Positions 44,690 through 57,571 of a stretch of 64,000 bases of DNA are shown one piece after another. The position numbers and the translations under genes are program-made. The stretch is from Acorus gramineus (taxonomy: Eukaryota; Streptophyta; Magnoliopsida; Acorales; Acoraceae). Every line of letters starts with the position of its first letter. Positions within the stretch are counted from its first letter, which is position 1. The stretch covers positions 6,819,003-6,883,002 of the forward strand of contig JAUJYN010000012.1 in the NCBI GenBank assembly GCA_030737835.1. The letters run 5' to 3'. The notes beneath the pieces are model-generated. The model did not search any database, had not been told where the DNA came from, and saw only the letters and a program-made list of their open reading frames with translations.

Positions 44690-45420
44690 TGACAACAGCA
44701 GCTTGAGCACCAAGCAATAAAAATCATTTCACCAAATAATTCACTCATTCCATTTTAGGGAAACTATTGCTAGCTTCTCCAAAACAGCCAGCCGTCAACC
44801 CAACCGTTACTCCTCACCATATGCCATTCGGGTCCTGGAGGTACGGGTGGTAAACGAGCCGAACGAGCCGAGTTTTGACCTGCTCAGGCTCAGCTCGTTT
44901 AGTATCAGGCTCAGTTGGGGCTCGGCTCGATTCTGGACTGAACTTCATTTTGTGTTCAAGCTCGGCTCGTTGGGCTCGTGAAAAGCTCGGTTAAAGCTCG
45001 GCTCGGCTCGTTTGTTAAACAAGCCAAGCTGAAGCTCGAATCAAGGCTCGGCTCGGGCTCGTTTAGCTAAAAAAAATCTTGTTTAGCATTTAAGAAGTCA
45101 CATTTCATAAATCACAACACCTTATACATGTGAAAGTAACATAAGTTCGGCCTCAGGCTCGGGTTCGACTCGGGCTCGGCTCGTTAACATTTTTTCAGTT
45201 AAGTAAACGAGCTCGTCTCTGCTCGGGCTCGGCTCGGCTCAGGCTCGTTTACAAACCGAGCTTTAAAAATTGTTCAAACTCGGCTCGTTTGTCTAATCGA
45301 ACGAGCTGAAAGAGCTTTAACCGAGCCGAACCCGAGCCGAGCCTGAGCTGCTCAGCTCATTTACCAGCCCTACCTGGAGGAACATTTAAGTTCGACACAC
45401 CTCACACAATTTCATGAAGT
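44690..45420. repeat. Third, truncated copy of the HIR upstream block, split by a hAT-like element
   Basis: GAGCACCAAGCAATAAAAAT, TTCTCCAAAACAGCCAG and CTCACCATATGCCATTC on the left, and GGAGGAACATTTAAGTTCGA then CACACCTCAC on the right, match 56985-57130 (CACCAAGCAATGAAAT, TTCTCCAAAACAGTGTG, CACCATATGG, CGGAGCATTTTAGTTCAA). The match is interrupted exactly by the element at 44842-45372. Homology fades after about 45420. Confidence 0.6.
44834..45380. mobile_element. hAT-like MITE, 531 bp, TSD CCTGGAGG
   Basis: The element starts TACGGGTGGTAAACGAGCC and ends CATTTACCAGCCCTA (44842-45372), giving imperfect TIRs TA-GG-TGGTAAA. CCTGGAGG flanks both sides (44834-44841 and 45373-45380), an exact 8-bp duplication typical of hAT. 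The body is packed with GAGCCGAGC and GCTCGGCTC words on both strands and has much higher GC than its surroundings. No transposase frame. Confidence 0.85.
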
Positions 45421-46009
45421 CAATAATGTTTATGTCTATTTTACAATCTTATCTACAGATTAAAAGTAATTTTCCAACTGGTTATACATTCCACTACTAG
45501 AACATATATAGTATAATATATACTCCATTAGCACTAATATGATATTTATTATAAATAGAATTGTAAACAATATGATCATATAAACGTGTAAAAAAGTTTT
45601 CAAATATATATATATATATATATTGAATCATAGGATTGTATGAATATGACCTTAAAAAATGAATTAAGAGTTTGTTTGATATCTATTCTCATTTTGTTGG
45701 AACTACAAAAATTGTGTTTAAAATCCTTTATTTTTATATTTATTCTTTAAAATTTTAGATCAAAATTTTCTTTTATATAATCTACCAGAACTGATTTTTT
45801 TTAAAAAAAGAATTCTTTTAAATCAGTATTGACCTAAGTATAATTGATACAATGTAGAATACGCTTTTCCATGGATACCATCTAACTTTGAGTATGAAAA
45901 AATGTGAGATATGTGAACTCCAACTAATTATTTCATCAAAATAATCAGTCTGATGATCTTCAACGTTGATTGAGTAGTTCAAGATCGTGCTACATCAGTA
46001 ATATTATGA

Positions 46010-46935
46010 GTCATGATACCCAGGCCCCACAATATAAGCCCCACTCACAAGCCCCATGAGGTGTCTTCATTTGATTGGTTGATTTGTTTGGTTTGTTGAC
46101 TTTTTCAAAAAATGGTAAAATGGCAAAATACAAATTTGCCCTTCATTAAAAATTTGTCTCGTTAACCCAAATCCCTCCATTTTCTCTATTCGGTTATGAC
46201 TTTTCTATATGAATCTTAAAATCCATTTACATATTTCAAATTTTGAATTTTGAAATTATTACCTAAATTATAATTGAACCTAGATTACACCAAAAATTAT
46301 CGAAAATGTTTTCATCAAAATCCTTCAAACGACCCATTTTTTTTAAGTATTTATTGTATTCAAATTTAAATAAAAAACACATATAGTTAACATATGAAAC
46401 AATTACATTTTATATTGGTAGTTACAAATACATTTTTTAAATGTTTACATCTCTCACAACGATTTGTTACATTTATATAAAAACTGATACATTTACATAG
46501 ATGGAACAAATAATTACATTTACCTAAATGTCAAACAGTTATATTTACTCTTTGAAATCATGTATTTCAATTTCTAGTGCACTGCCTTCCAAAGAAAATG
46601 TATTAGAATCCTCTGCAAAAGTATGTACTTCACTGTTACATTTATACGTCATTTCTATTTGCATTGTTAAAAGAAATGCACAACATGAGATAATGTTACA
46701 TTTCAGAGTGTTACATTTATAAATGTAACAAAATTGTGTAAATGAGTATCCGAGTTCGGGAGTCTAATATAAACATCACACGAACCATTAACAATTAAAT
46801 GTAACAATATTAAAAGTTACATTTATGAAATCATAACGAAATAAATATAAAAAAAGTGTGAAATAGTGATCAAAACATTTAAAAAAATTCATTTTCTGAA
46901 TTGAAACATGTAACATAGATTGAATATTTGATCAT
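46010..46935. repeat. Transposon-like block with a cluster of TTACATTTA motifs
   Basis: The left side CAGGCCCCACAATATAAGCC and CCCCATGAGGTG resembles the left end of the element near 60298. From 46380 to 46935 about a dozen copies of (G/A)TTACATTTA or its inverse occur, including the palindrome TTACATTTATAAATGTAA at about 46712. Such clusters are usual as subterminal binding arrays of DNA transposases. No right TIR was identified. Confidence 0.5.
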
Positions 46936-47335
46936 AAAAAATTTAATTTAAAAATCATATGACTTTCATTCAATAAGATCAAAAAATGATAAAAAAATAA
47001 TTGACAAACCTGATCCGTAAGATATTGTTGGAGATCCAACTCGATAAAGAACAAATCAGTTTTTCAAACTTCTCGGGATTAAAATTTTGGACTGCTACGA
47101 ATATGTTCATCCTAAATTATTAAGTTACTCTTACCTACATAAAATATGAATGAATGATTTTACACAATGCAAGGAAGAAGAAATACAGTAATTAATAAAA
47201 TCTCCACAATCCTAGAAATAAATCAAACTGTTTTCCTTGTTTAAAGATAGTTATTAATTAGAGAGTATAATAGATAATGTTTTATTACCATATCATAGAG
47301 TCTGTGATGAGACCTGAAAAATTGAGACGTGGAAT
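46936..47335. other. AT-rich spacer
   Basis: No gene or paired repeat seen between the motif cluster and the duplicated HIR flank. Confidence 0.3.
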
Positions 47336-48739
47336 ACATTATTATAATATTATAGATGATAACACAGATCATTTCACCAAAATAGTCCCCTTAATGGCCG
47401 CATCCCGTTTTTGGATGATGCGTTGCCAACTTTCTCCAAAAACAACGTGCCCTCACCCTTCCTACGCATCCCTGTCGTCATATGGTTCCTCGCGGAGCAT
47501 GTTAATTCAATACATCTCTTGAAGCCCAAAAATCACATCACTGTAAATAGTAAATACAGGTCCTCATTTCCTCAATTAAATTGCTCCGCGGGTCATCATC
47601 ATACGCCATTATAATAAAGGAAAAACAACCCTCACAAGCTTTCCTGGAAACTTTCACCAGAACAATAGAATTTGCAGAGGAAGGCTTTTTGTGAAGACCA
47701 AGGAGAGGTGTAAGTTTCTCTCTCTATTTCTCAGTTTGTTTAATCTTTTCAATCAAAACAAGAGAGACCTTTCTCATCATCTCTTCCAAGAATAACCAAA
47801 ACACTATCTTCTTGGAATTTGACAATCACCCAAATTGAAAATTCTTCTCCATTCAGCCGTTTTTGTTCTTGTTCCCATGTATTCTGTCATTTTTGTTAGT
47901 TATTGTCATTCCAATTTTTTAATACAAACCCACTTGGAATTTCTATGTTTTTTTTTTTTTTTTTTACTATTTTTTTTTATTTTTGCGAATGTGCTGTGTT
48001 GGGTTGTCAAACATCTGTATCTTGTACTCAATCCATTCGCTGTATTTTCTTCAATAGGCATTCATCACCGCTGACAGAGACTGAATATGATGATCTGGGC
48101 CGTTCATTATACTTGATCACTGATCAAATGATGTGGGACTTTGGGTCATGGCCGTTTGATCTTGATTTGTTGGTGGAGATGTGTAGGGGTCCACAAATTT
48201 TTGAGTGAACCCGGTTGATCCTTTGGTCTTTGACTTCTCAGAAGTCTTCACATAGAAATTTCCCCCAAGATGATGTTGATTAGACATCTGATTAAGGTGA
48301 ATCCATATCCATTTGATTTGGATTCTAATAAAAGATTATTGTTCCCCTTAATCTTTTTTACAGTCTAATGTATAATCTTATATAAATGAAATATATGATT
48401 GTTTAAAGAATGATCATATAAACACCTGTATTTTTTTTTTACTATAAACTAGATTAAGTGCAACGTTTTTTTTTAATTAATGATATATCATGAATAACGT
48501 TAAGAGGATAGTCCCGGTGCTCGTATGTTTTGATTTTTTTAATATAATAAAAACTTATTTTAATGACCTGGCATTTAATATTTACATTGCATATCTATGG
48601 GCCTACGTGGTGGATATCCTTATATTTTGCCTTAGCCGCGTTTGTCTCTCTCTATCTATATATATATGCCTATGTGTCTTCATATTTGCATCATCTCCCT
48701 TTGATCCCTTTCAGGTTCCCTTTGTGTGTTTCAGAAGTT
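47336..48739 (+). promoter_or_regulatory. HIR upstream region, TATA box and leader exon (first copy)
   Basis: This block is repeated at 57000-57575 plus 62590-62964. Landmarks are TTGCTCCGCGGGTCATCA, GTGAAGACCAAGGAGAG, GGGTCATGGCCGTTTGATCT and GCATCATCTCCCTTT. A conserved W-box core TTGACT stands at 48231, a TATA-type TATATATATA at about 48657, and a leader exon ending GTTTCAGAAGTT before GTAAGT at 48740. The start of transcription is placed near 48690 by distance from the TATA box, an inference. The intron 48740-50175 would remove the sequence before the coding exon. Confidence 0.6.
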
Positions 48740-50175
48740 GTAAGTTTTTATATTATTTTACTTTATCTGAATGAATAGTGTTGTCGGTATTCGGTATTTC
48801 TTTTTATTTGATGAATTATGTCTATGTATGAACCTTATTTGGTAAATTTGTTTTTTATATTTCTTCCTGGGTATTGGTATCTGTCTCTTTTTGGGTGTCT
48901 CTGATGAACCTGTTATAGTTGGTTGTCTTTGTTGAAGAAAGCAAAAAATGGGGTTTTGGGGGGCTGGCTTTGAAAGGTCTCTTATCGTTAATTAGTCATC
49001 CTGTTTCGTGAAGAAAACACAATTTTTTTTTTTTTTTGTAATAATGAACTATTATTCACCATCTCTGAGCCTATATCTGACTCTATATCGTTCTTATTTG
49101 TACTATCTCTGCACATATCTCTGCAATTTACTCTGTATCTGTTGGGGTATTTCTGTTGAGTCTCTAATTTTGGTTATTTGTGTGTGGGTGTGTGTTTGGA
49201 GCAACTGCTAAGAGCCCTACCACCAAATATTATTAAAGATTTGGGGTAAATTCCAAGAAGTTGTAAGACTCTGGTTATTTGTTGGAGAAAAAGTTCAGAA
49301 GTTGTAAAATTTATTTAATGAACTGTGTTTGTTAGTATCTACTGTCTGATATATTGAATGGAGTTTTGAAGGATGACATTTTTTTTTTTGGGGAATGAAA
49401 GAGTGGCCCTGTTCTTTATGAAGTTGTTAATATTTACTATCTGATAGGTTAAATTTATGAATGACCAATTGGAGATAAATATGGTTGGTTGATTTATAAC
49501 CAGCTAGAATTTTTTTTCTTTTCAATGGGCTGAGGAGCATGTGTTCTTGTAAGTTATATCTACATATCAACTTTCCCTATTCCTAATGGATTCTGCTGTA
49601 CCTACATATCACAGACATGGATATTCATCAAGGTTTGAATAAAATTAGCTCTATGATGAATATGAGTATTTTTTAAATAAATCCATCAATTATTTGGCTA
49701 TTTGCTGTATTCAGTTTGATGGCACAATGGTTTCCTTCAACCATCTAGAAGAAACACTCAGGAGCAATATATTGGTTATTGTAAAATAACGTTTGTTGAT
49801 ATGATAACGTCCTAAATGAACATATTCGTATTATACTCTCAAGTTTTCCTCAAATAGTTTGTATCTTCAAAATTCGTTCGGGGAAGTTGCAGAGACATTC
49901 TTGCAACAATTTTTCTCTTCAAAATTCTTACCAAGAATTTGCAGAGACATTTTGTTGTGTCAACTCTATCTTCTGGTGGATAATCACTGGTTTTATTGAC
50001 ATTTGATTCTTTTAATTTGTTTCGCTGCATCTGGTTTGGATGCCAAACTGTTGTTTTATTCATTATGCACTTTGTGTGCTGCAGTAGTTTGAATTTATTG
50101 TGCTGTAATTTATTGCTTACTTGATTGGCGATGTGACATAAATTATCTTAACATTCTCCTATATTCACATGCCAG
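48740..50175 (+). other. Leader intron of the HIR gene
   Basis: It runs from the GTAAGT donor at 48740 to the acceptor ACATGCCAG ending at 50175. T-rich, no internal gene seen. The ATG at 50169 lies within the acceptor and so is not used. Confidence 0.55.
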
Positions 50176-50183
50176 AGAAAGAT

Positions 50184-52429
50184 ATGGGTCAAGCACTTTG
50201 TTGCTATCAAGTAGATCAATCCACTGTAGCCATCAAGGAGCGATTTGGAAAATTTGATGAGGTGCTTGAGCCGGGATGCCATTGCCTGCCTTGGATCTTT
50301 GGGAAACGGATTGCAGGCCATCTCTCTTTAAGGTTGCAACAGTTGGATGTCAAGTGCGAGACAAAAACTAAGGTTTGTTTGCTCACTATTTTTTAAAAAT
50401 GTCATATGTGAACTTAGATTGACCATCATCAAATACAAGGGGCTTACTAATGCTTTTAAAATTTATTCTTCTTGTAAATGGCACGATACGAAGAAAACAT
50501 TTCTTTCCACAATATAACTCCTCAAGTTATATCCTTGTGTCCCAGAGTTTAATGTATCTTAATTAAGTTTGATTAATTGATTTTTACTTGGGAAGCAAGA
50601 CAACCATCTAATGTTTTGATGGAAAAAAGACAACCCATTTCAATTACTTCAAAAAGCAGTCATGCCATGATCATTTTTTAACAGAGTATCCAGTCAAAAA
50701 GAGCTAATGTTAGAATGATATCATGTTGTCCTCCTTCACATAATTCATCATAGTAATGCTTTATAATTATTGAGGATTTGTGAGACATTATACTGAATAT
50801 ATAGTTTGGGAATATGATGAGCACAATTTTTCTTCACTAAATTCTCTCATACTATTAAAATGTAGTCCTAATTGGATATGATCTGTTTTCTACATCCCTG
50901 ATTTTTAATGTCATTTGTTCCCCTCTTTTAAAAAAAAGTCATTTGCATGAAAGAAATTATATCATCAAATACAGCTCATGATATCGATGTGCAGTAATAA
51001 AAAATATCTTGTTTCTGTTTATTTGTTTGTAGGACAATGTATTTGTCAATGTGGTTGCATCCATCCAGTATCGTGCTCTGGCTGGTAAGGCGAGTGATGC
51101 CTTCTATAAACTGAGCAACACAAGGTCTCAAATCCAAGCTTATGTATTTGATGGTATGAAATTAAATATCTTCAATCCTGTTAATTATTATCCAATTACT
51201 GCATTTGTTTCTTAGATTTTGAACAATTAAGTCACCTAGTTTTAGAGTACGATGGTGCCTTATGCTGAGCAACAGTTGTTCCACAGCTTCATACAGTTGA
51301 ATGTTCGTGGCATAATTGATAGATTTTGTTACGACGATACACTAAAAATTCTTCCTTTTTTTTTTCTTTTGTTGAATTCCAATTTATTAAACTCTCTATT
51401 ATGGATGAATAAACTGCCTGTCCACATTGATCCTTTGAAAATTGAAGACCACAGATTCTAAGGCAAGTTGTTTTTGTTTATGATCGAGATGGTTTCTTTT
51501 CACTCTCATATGATCTTCAGTAGTGTTGTTGACAAGCTTTTGAATTCCAGATTAACCTTAAGATATACTTGATCAATTCTAATATCACATTTTTACTAAA
51601 ATTTGACAAGACCACCACCCTATGAGTTGATACTTCATATTTGTGTCGAGAAAATTTCCCAGTTTCCTTTTTTTTTTTCCAGTGATCAGGGCTAGTGTCC
51701 CAAAGCTCAACCTCGATGATGTGTTCGAGCAGAAGAACGAGATTGCCAAAGCTGTTGAGGATGAGCTAGAGAAGGCCATGTCTGCCTATGGTTTCGAGAT
51801 AGTCCAGACACTCATTGTCGATATCGAGCCTGATGAGCATGTGAAACGTGCAATGAACGAAATTAACGCTGGTAAACTTTCATTCTCTATATAATTGTTA
51901 CAATACTCAAGACACAATCATATTACATGTATATACATCATATACAGATATATGTATTTTTATAGATACACACACATATCTATGTATACATGCGTGCTTG
52001 CACACACATATAATGGTACTTCAATGAATTTTCATGACTTTATATAGCGTCTTACGATTTCGTTCAGCTGCGAGGATGAGGGTGGCTGCAAACGAGAAAG
52101 CCGAAGCAGAGAAAATCCTTCAGATCAAGAGGGCCGAGGGTGAGGCCGAATCCAAGTACCTCTCCGGTCTTGGTATCGCCCGCCAGCGCCAGGCCATCGT
52201 GGATGGCCTGCGCGACAGTGTGCTTGGCTTCTCAGTGAACGTGCCTGGCACAACAGCAAAGGACGTCATGGACATGGTGCTTGTCACTCAGTACTTCGAC
52301 ACCATGAAGGAGATCGGCGCCGCCTCCAAGTCTTCCGCGGTGTTCATTCCGCACGGGCCCGGTGCCGTGCGTGACGTTGCGACTCAGATCCGTGATGGGC
52401 TGCTCCAGGCATCTTCTTCTCACCATTGA
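50184..52429 (+). CDS. HIR1: Hypersensitive-induced response protein (HIR), band-7/SPFH family
   Basis: HIR proteins are plasma-membrane SPFH (prohibitin-fold) proteins that form microdomain oligomers and support hypersensitive cell death with NLR receptors. Coding exons 50184-50372, 51033-51153, 51683-51871 and 52068-52429 join in phase with GT-AG junctions to 286 aa, the usual length. The N-terminus MGQALCC offers Gly2 for myristoylation and Cys6/Cys7 for palmitoylation; there is no signal peptide. Key segments: [32 protein letters not shown], the band-7 core [35 protein letters not shown], the coiled-coil [20 protein letters not shown], and [13 protein letters not shown] with FIPHGPGAV near the end. 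ATG 50184 is chosen because an upstream in-frame ATG (50169) lies before the intron acceptor, and all family members start MG. The last exon is markedly GC-richer than the rest. AATAAA at 52522 is a likely poly(A) signal. Member number within the HIR family is my best guess. Confidence 0.93.
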
Positions 52430-53617
52430 TTGTTAAGAAACGACTCTCCTGTGTAGGTTTGGCTTTGATTTTGAATAGTTTGGATGTGGTGTGTGGTTGT
52501 ATGATGTTATTACAAGTGTTCAATAAATGATTTTATGTATGAACTGTCATGTTAATATTTCTGCAGTAATAGTTTTTTTTTTTACTTTTGTAAAATATTA
52601 CTACAGTAATATTTGGCTGAATGTTTTCTTCGAGGAAAAAAAATGTTCTATTCATATGAAAACTTTATAATTCATATCTTATGTGGTTGACTAGAATTTC
52701 ATGGCTATATACGCTTGACAATTAATATAGGATTAGAAGTTACAACCTAAAACAATGGATATTAAAACATGGGTCAATAATATAAATTTTAAACCCCGGT
52801 TTGGCTAACAACACAAGTTATTTAGCTATTTGGTGATAAATAACTATTCAAGTATGAATAAAAAAAATAAGTCATTTATTTTTTTGTTTGGTTTGGTTTT
52901 AATTATTTTTATCGGGAAATGTGATAATGAAATTTATTGTTTGGTTGACTATAGATAAATTGTAGATATAAGATGAATAATGTTTGTATAAGATTTTATA
53001 AAAAATAAAAAATGATTTGACATATGAGCTCCTTGATTTATAAAAGGTGATAAAATGTGATTTGACATGTGGACTCCGGTCCTTATTCCAACAAAAATGC
53101 AGAATAAATTGGGTGGAATAATATAATTTTAAGGGTCGGGATATGAAATATCAATACCAATGCTTATTTATTGATTTATTCTAAAAAACTATACCACCTG
53201 TTACTTGCAAGAGTGTTGATACACACAGCCTGTTTTGCAGCCCATACGTTATGATAACGTAGTGTATATTGCATTATCACAGTGTATACTGTAGTCATTT
53301 TTCACCATGAAAAAAATACACTAATGTATCTCAGTATATACTTAATTTCATATAATAGCATACACTTTAAATGGTAAGTATATAATTTTATAAAAACAGA
53401 AAAATGGGATAGACTACAATTGGGACTGAATGGAGGTTATGTGTATCATTTTCCTACTTGCAAACAAATAAGTTTTAGGTTTATTCCCTCCTATTCTATC
53501 AATTCCCCTCCCCAATTCCACAACCCAAACTGTGCTAAAACAATAGATAGCAATTTAGCACACTAAAATGAACTCAATATCTTGGCACAAAGAAGTCCCA
53601 CAGATAAAACAATGAGC
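52430..53617. other. HIR 3' flank with a Tourist-like relic
   Basis: The 3' untranslated region runs to about 52550. About 52796-53210 begins ACCCCGGTTTGGC and contains AAAGGTGATAA and GGGTGGAATAA. These are the inverse of words in the MITE at 43116, so it is probably a decayed copy in opposite orientation; the right end is unclear. The rest is AT-rich without a gene. Confidence 0.45.
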
Positions 53618-53926
53618 TAATTATAAGGGGGGCGGATCCAGTCATGACTGGATCTGATCAGTTCGATTCTGGACATACATTTAATGGAATTGCACAACAT
53701 ATAAATTGAACTGCACAATCAATTGTTGAATATATATTTCACTTTCTTATTGAATTTAATCAGCTATTGGAGAAAATATGAATTCTTAAGTATCATCAGT
53801 ATCTAATAAGAGAGTGAAATATGTACCCAACAATTGGTTGTGCAGTTCGATTAAAAGGGTGTCCAGTTCGGTACTGACCGAATTAACCAGATCCAGTCCT
53901 GATTGGATCCGGTCTCTAATTATAAG
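53618..53926. mobile_element. Short Mutator-type MITE, 289 bp, 10-bp TSD
   Basis: TAATTATAAG stands on both sides (53618-53627 and 53917-53926), an exact 10-bp direct repeat. Inside, GGGCGGATCCAGTCATGACT pairs with the right end TCCTGATTGGATCCGGTCTC. Inner arms pair around GTTCGATTCTGGACA against TGTCCAGTTCGG, and CAATTGTTGAATATATATTTCAC against its inverse. The right end GGATCCGGTCTC is shared with the 1.24-kb element at 6265-7508. No coding capacity. Confidence 0.82.
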
Positions 53927-54699
53927 TAGGCCCCTCATGTTCATCGTAACTATTTAAAAATCCTTATAACATCGTAACTATTTAAAAATCCTTATAAATT
54001 TAGCCAAGTTTTCTGTTCAAAATGAAAAATAAAAAAAAATTAAATCTCATAAAAAAATCCATGTTAGAGAGGAATTATTAAATCAATATCATCAAGAACT
54101 TATACTTTCTAGGTAAAATTCTCCAACAATATGAACTTATCATCTATCTCAAGGGGCTCAACACTTCGAATATGAGGTTTATCCCACATTAATTCTAGGC
54201 ATGGTTTGATATGTGGTATTTTTTAAGGTGGATTTTGATTTCATGTTAGATTACTTGAAAACTTGGAGGACAGATCATCTATTTTATTGGTGATCTTGAA
54301 AGAAAACATTGATCTCATTGGATCCAAAATCTAGGCACATCGAAGCTTTATCAATTTGATAGGATTCATATTGTTCATTCCTTTTTTAATGACAATATAT
54401 TCTTACATTAAAACAAAATTAAAATTTATAATTAGTATATATAATCCAGTGAATGTGGTGAATTCTCTTTTTAATGCTTAACTATGGATATTATCATTAT
54501 GTTGTGACTTTGATACATAAATAAAATGTAGCATACAACTAGGGTATGACTTTCATTTTGTTTTCAATTATATATACGTGGTTATTTTATTGATTTTATT
54601 ATTTTTTTGAACTGAATTTACTACTCGATTTCATTTCTAAAATTTGAATTACAAACTTTGAAAGGAGGGAGAATAGATAACATATATAAATATAAAAAA
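53927..54699. other. Intergenic sequence, no gene seen
   Basis: AT-rich; contains a short local tandem repeat of CATCGTAACTATTTAAAAATC (about 53943-53990). No gene. Confidence 0.4.
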
Positions 54700-55640
54700 A
54701 AGACATGGTTAGTTCCCACCAACCGTCTCCCAGGTAGAAGAGACATCTAACCCGGATGAGATCCAAAACAACTCTCACACCGCCATGCATAGCTTGCTGT
54801 TGTGGAAGTAAACGTCACGTGCCGACGTGATGCATTTCCCCCACTCACGTATTAGTGTAAGGAATATCTCCTACATATTCTCTTGTTAGATCCGTGCGCC
54901 TCTAAAGATCTTCTTATTGCTGGCCAAATCGTTCATGCTCTCGCTAGGACAATGGATTGTGAGATCATCGTTGTCACCGCATCGTCCTCCACTCGTTTCA
55001 ACGCTTTCCTTGCCCCCCAAAACTCCTCCAAGGATAGGAATGAAGTAGTCATGCCTGTGTGCGCACCTATGACGACCTAAAATTGCTTCGCCATCTTGCA
55101 CTCACATAATAAGTGCCGGACAGTCTCCAATGCCCTCTCGCACAGCGAACATGTTGTCGAATCGTTTATCGCCCATCTAGCTCTAAAGACCTTTGTGAGG
55201 AGATGTTCTTTGTTTAGCAGCCATGCGAAAACTTTGATTTTGAGTGGTATCTTCTTCCGCCAGATTTGGTGGAACATCGAACAAGTCTGTTGAGGACCCG
55301 CAGTGGCCAAATACCACCACCTATATGCCCATTTCACCCTGAACTCCCATGCTTGTCGTTGCCTCCATAGAATTATGTCTTCCCCGTGGCCAAGTTCCCC
55401 GTGCTCTCTGACATGCTCCATGAGGAGCAAGAACTGCTGTGTCTATTCCTCACTGAGTCGTGCTCTCAACAGATCTATGTTCCAAGCATTGATGTCCCCT
55501 GATCTCGTGTAGTATTCACTCACTGCTCCTGTTTTGTTGGCCGCAAGTCTGAATATATCTAGGGTCAGATCGCATAGCCGCAAGCACCAACGTCCCCCGA
55601 TCTCGTGTAGTACTCGCTCACTTGATTTTATTATTAAATA
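54700..55640 (-). mobile_element. LINE 3' fragment with zf-RVT domain
   Basis: The minus-strand frame 55077-55430 reads FHQIWRKKIPLKIKVFAWLL, then WAINDSTTCSLCERALETV and RHLLCEC. This is the zinc-binding reverse-transcriptase C-terminal domain (zf-RVT; C-x2-C, H-x3-C) of plant L1-like LINEs. A stop ends this frame at 55077 and the following segment is in another frame, so the copy is decayed. The GC-richer block about 54720-55620 probably marks the surviving piece. No reverse transcriptase core lies upstream. Confidence 0.78.
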
Positions 55641-56980
55641 TTTTATTGTGTTGGTTTTGATCAATTATTTATGATTGGAATATTATTATGAACTTGATTT
55701 TTAAAAATATGTATAATACTGCTGGTAAAGCTAAACATTGAAAAATAACTCTAGGTAGGATTCTATTGATGAACTAAACAATCTAATTATATTCTGTTGG
55801 ATTTTTAATGTGATCTTGCAACTCCCACACTTTGATTTTGAAATCCTGGATCAAGTAATGCAATTTGTAAAAGTTTATGATGATGATACATTTACGTAAT
55901 TTATTCAGTCCATTAAAATGGACGGTCAGCATTGACCAATTAAAGATGCATAAGATGTGTTGTGTTTTGATGGGAAACACACATAGTTGATTACATATTT
56001 AAAGAGGAGATCCCTCTCTCCATTATCCTGTTTTATATACCCCAAAAAATGAGTCCACGTGGACAACACACACACACACACAAAAAGAAAAAAAAAAAAA
56101 GAAGAAGAAGAGAAGCACCGACTTAATAGACACACACACACACACAGACTCCCAAAAAACAGGGGTCTCTCTTCTTCACTATGTTAAGTCGTTTTATTGG
56201 GGTCAAGTGTTCCATCACAAAAGGGTAAAAGGAGAGAGAAGGTCTTCTTCTTCAAGATTTTTACTCTCAAGTTTAAAGAAGGCTTTATGAGGAATGTATA
56301 TGCAATTTTTTATTCTTTCTATATATGCAAATGATTTGATTTTGATGTGTTGATCTTGGGTTTAAATCCATCATATTCGTGATAAAGTTAATCCTAATTA
56401 AAAGAATCCATCTGAAATAATTACCCATATCAAACGATTTTTTTGATTGGTAAGGTTTTTTTCTTTCTTTTTTTCTGGTCAAATTTTCCCATTTCAAAAA
56501 CTGGGAAGACTCCAGCCATAATATTTTTTAGATTGAATTCAATTAATGTTTCATAGTTCATGTCAATCTCCATATATGTCCCACAGATCTTACATGTTTA
56601 TCATGTAACGAGACATATACCATCTAGCACTAATAGATCATGTCTTAATTTTTTCTGACTTAACATGATCCCAACTAAAATGAAAATGAAAATTACAATT
56701 AAACTTTACAACTCTCTACCCAAATATTATATGACATGTACTCTTGTTACTACCTTAAAATATTTTGGATTAAAATAAGTTCAAATTTTGGAAAATTTGA
56801 TTACATTTTCTTTATGGGACAAATGATCATTCACTTAGGTGGTAGGTTTACATTTAATCCAACTACCCTCAAAATTGTATTCATTATGTATGCAGAAAAA
56901 TTGCCTCTCTTAACAAAAAAATAAAAATAAAAATTGTATGCAGAAAAATAACTAAATGACTCCACCAACACCACCACCAA
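55641..56980. other. Intergenic sequence, no gene seen
   Basis: AT-rich. It carries (CA)n tracts (about 56066-56082 and 56132-56146) and a GAAGAAGAAG tract. No supported gene or paired repeat. Confidence 0.4.
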
Positions 56981-57571
56981 ATTAAGCACCAAGCAATGAA
57001 ATCATTTCATTTTCCCATTCCCTTTTTGGGTGATCAGTTTTGCCAACTTTTCTCCAAAACAGTGTGCCCTCACCCATCCCTCCCTCTCACCATATGGTTT
57101 TTCGCGGAGCATTTTAGTTCAATACACCTCATTCAAGCTCTCCTCATCTCCTCAATTAAATTGCTCCGCGGGTCATCACACACATCATAAGTTCAACATC
57201 ACTAGCTTTCCTTGCACTTTCAGAACGACAGAATTTGGAGAGGAAGGCTTCTGTGAAGACCAAGGAGAGGTGAAGTTTCTCATAATTTCTATGTTTGTTT
57301 AATCTTTGTCCATCAAAACAAGAAAACCCAAAACACTGTTTCCTTGGAATTTGAGAGACCCAAATAAACAAATAAATAAAATCTTTTGTTCCAATGTATA
57401 CTGTCATTTCTGTATATTTTCTGTCATTCAAATATTTTAGTGCCAAATACCAACCCACTTGGAATTCTTTTTTTTTTTTTTTTATTGTCAACCATCTGTA
57501 TCTTGAACTTAACCCATTCGCCGTATTTTCTTATATACATCCATTCTTTGATGAGAACCGTTTTTTTTTTA
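56981..57571 (+). repeat. Second tandem copy of the HIR upstream block (5' part)
   Basis: AGCACCAAGCAATGAAATCA, TTGCTCCGCGGGTCATCACA, GTGAAGACCAAGGAGAGGTG, CCCACTTGGAATTC, ATCTGTATCTTGAACTTAA and CATTCGCCGTATTTTCTT follow in the same order as in 47336-48060. The copy is broken at 57571 by the Mutator-like element and resumes near 62590. Confidence 0.78.

Noticed and set aside
50169-50183. Upstream in-frame ATG (MPEKD) as the HIR start
   Set aside because: It lies before the AG of a leader-intron acceptor at 50174-50175, and all HIR proteins I know start MG at the next Met, where lipidation needs an N-terminal Gly.
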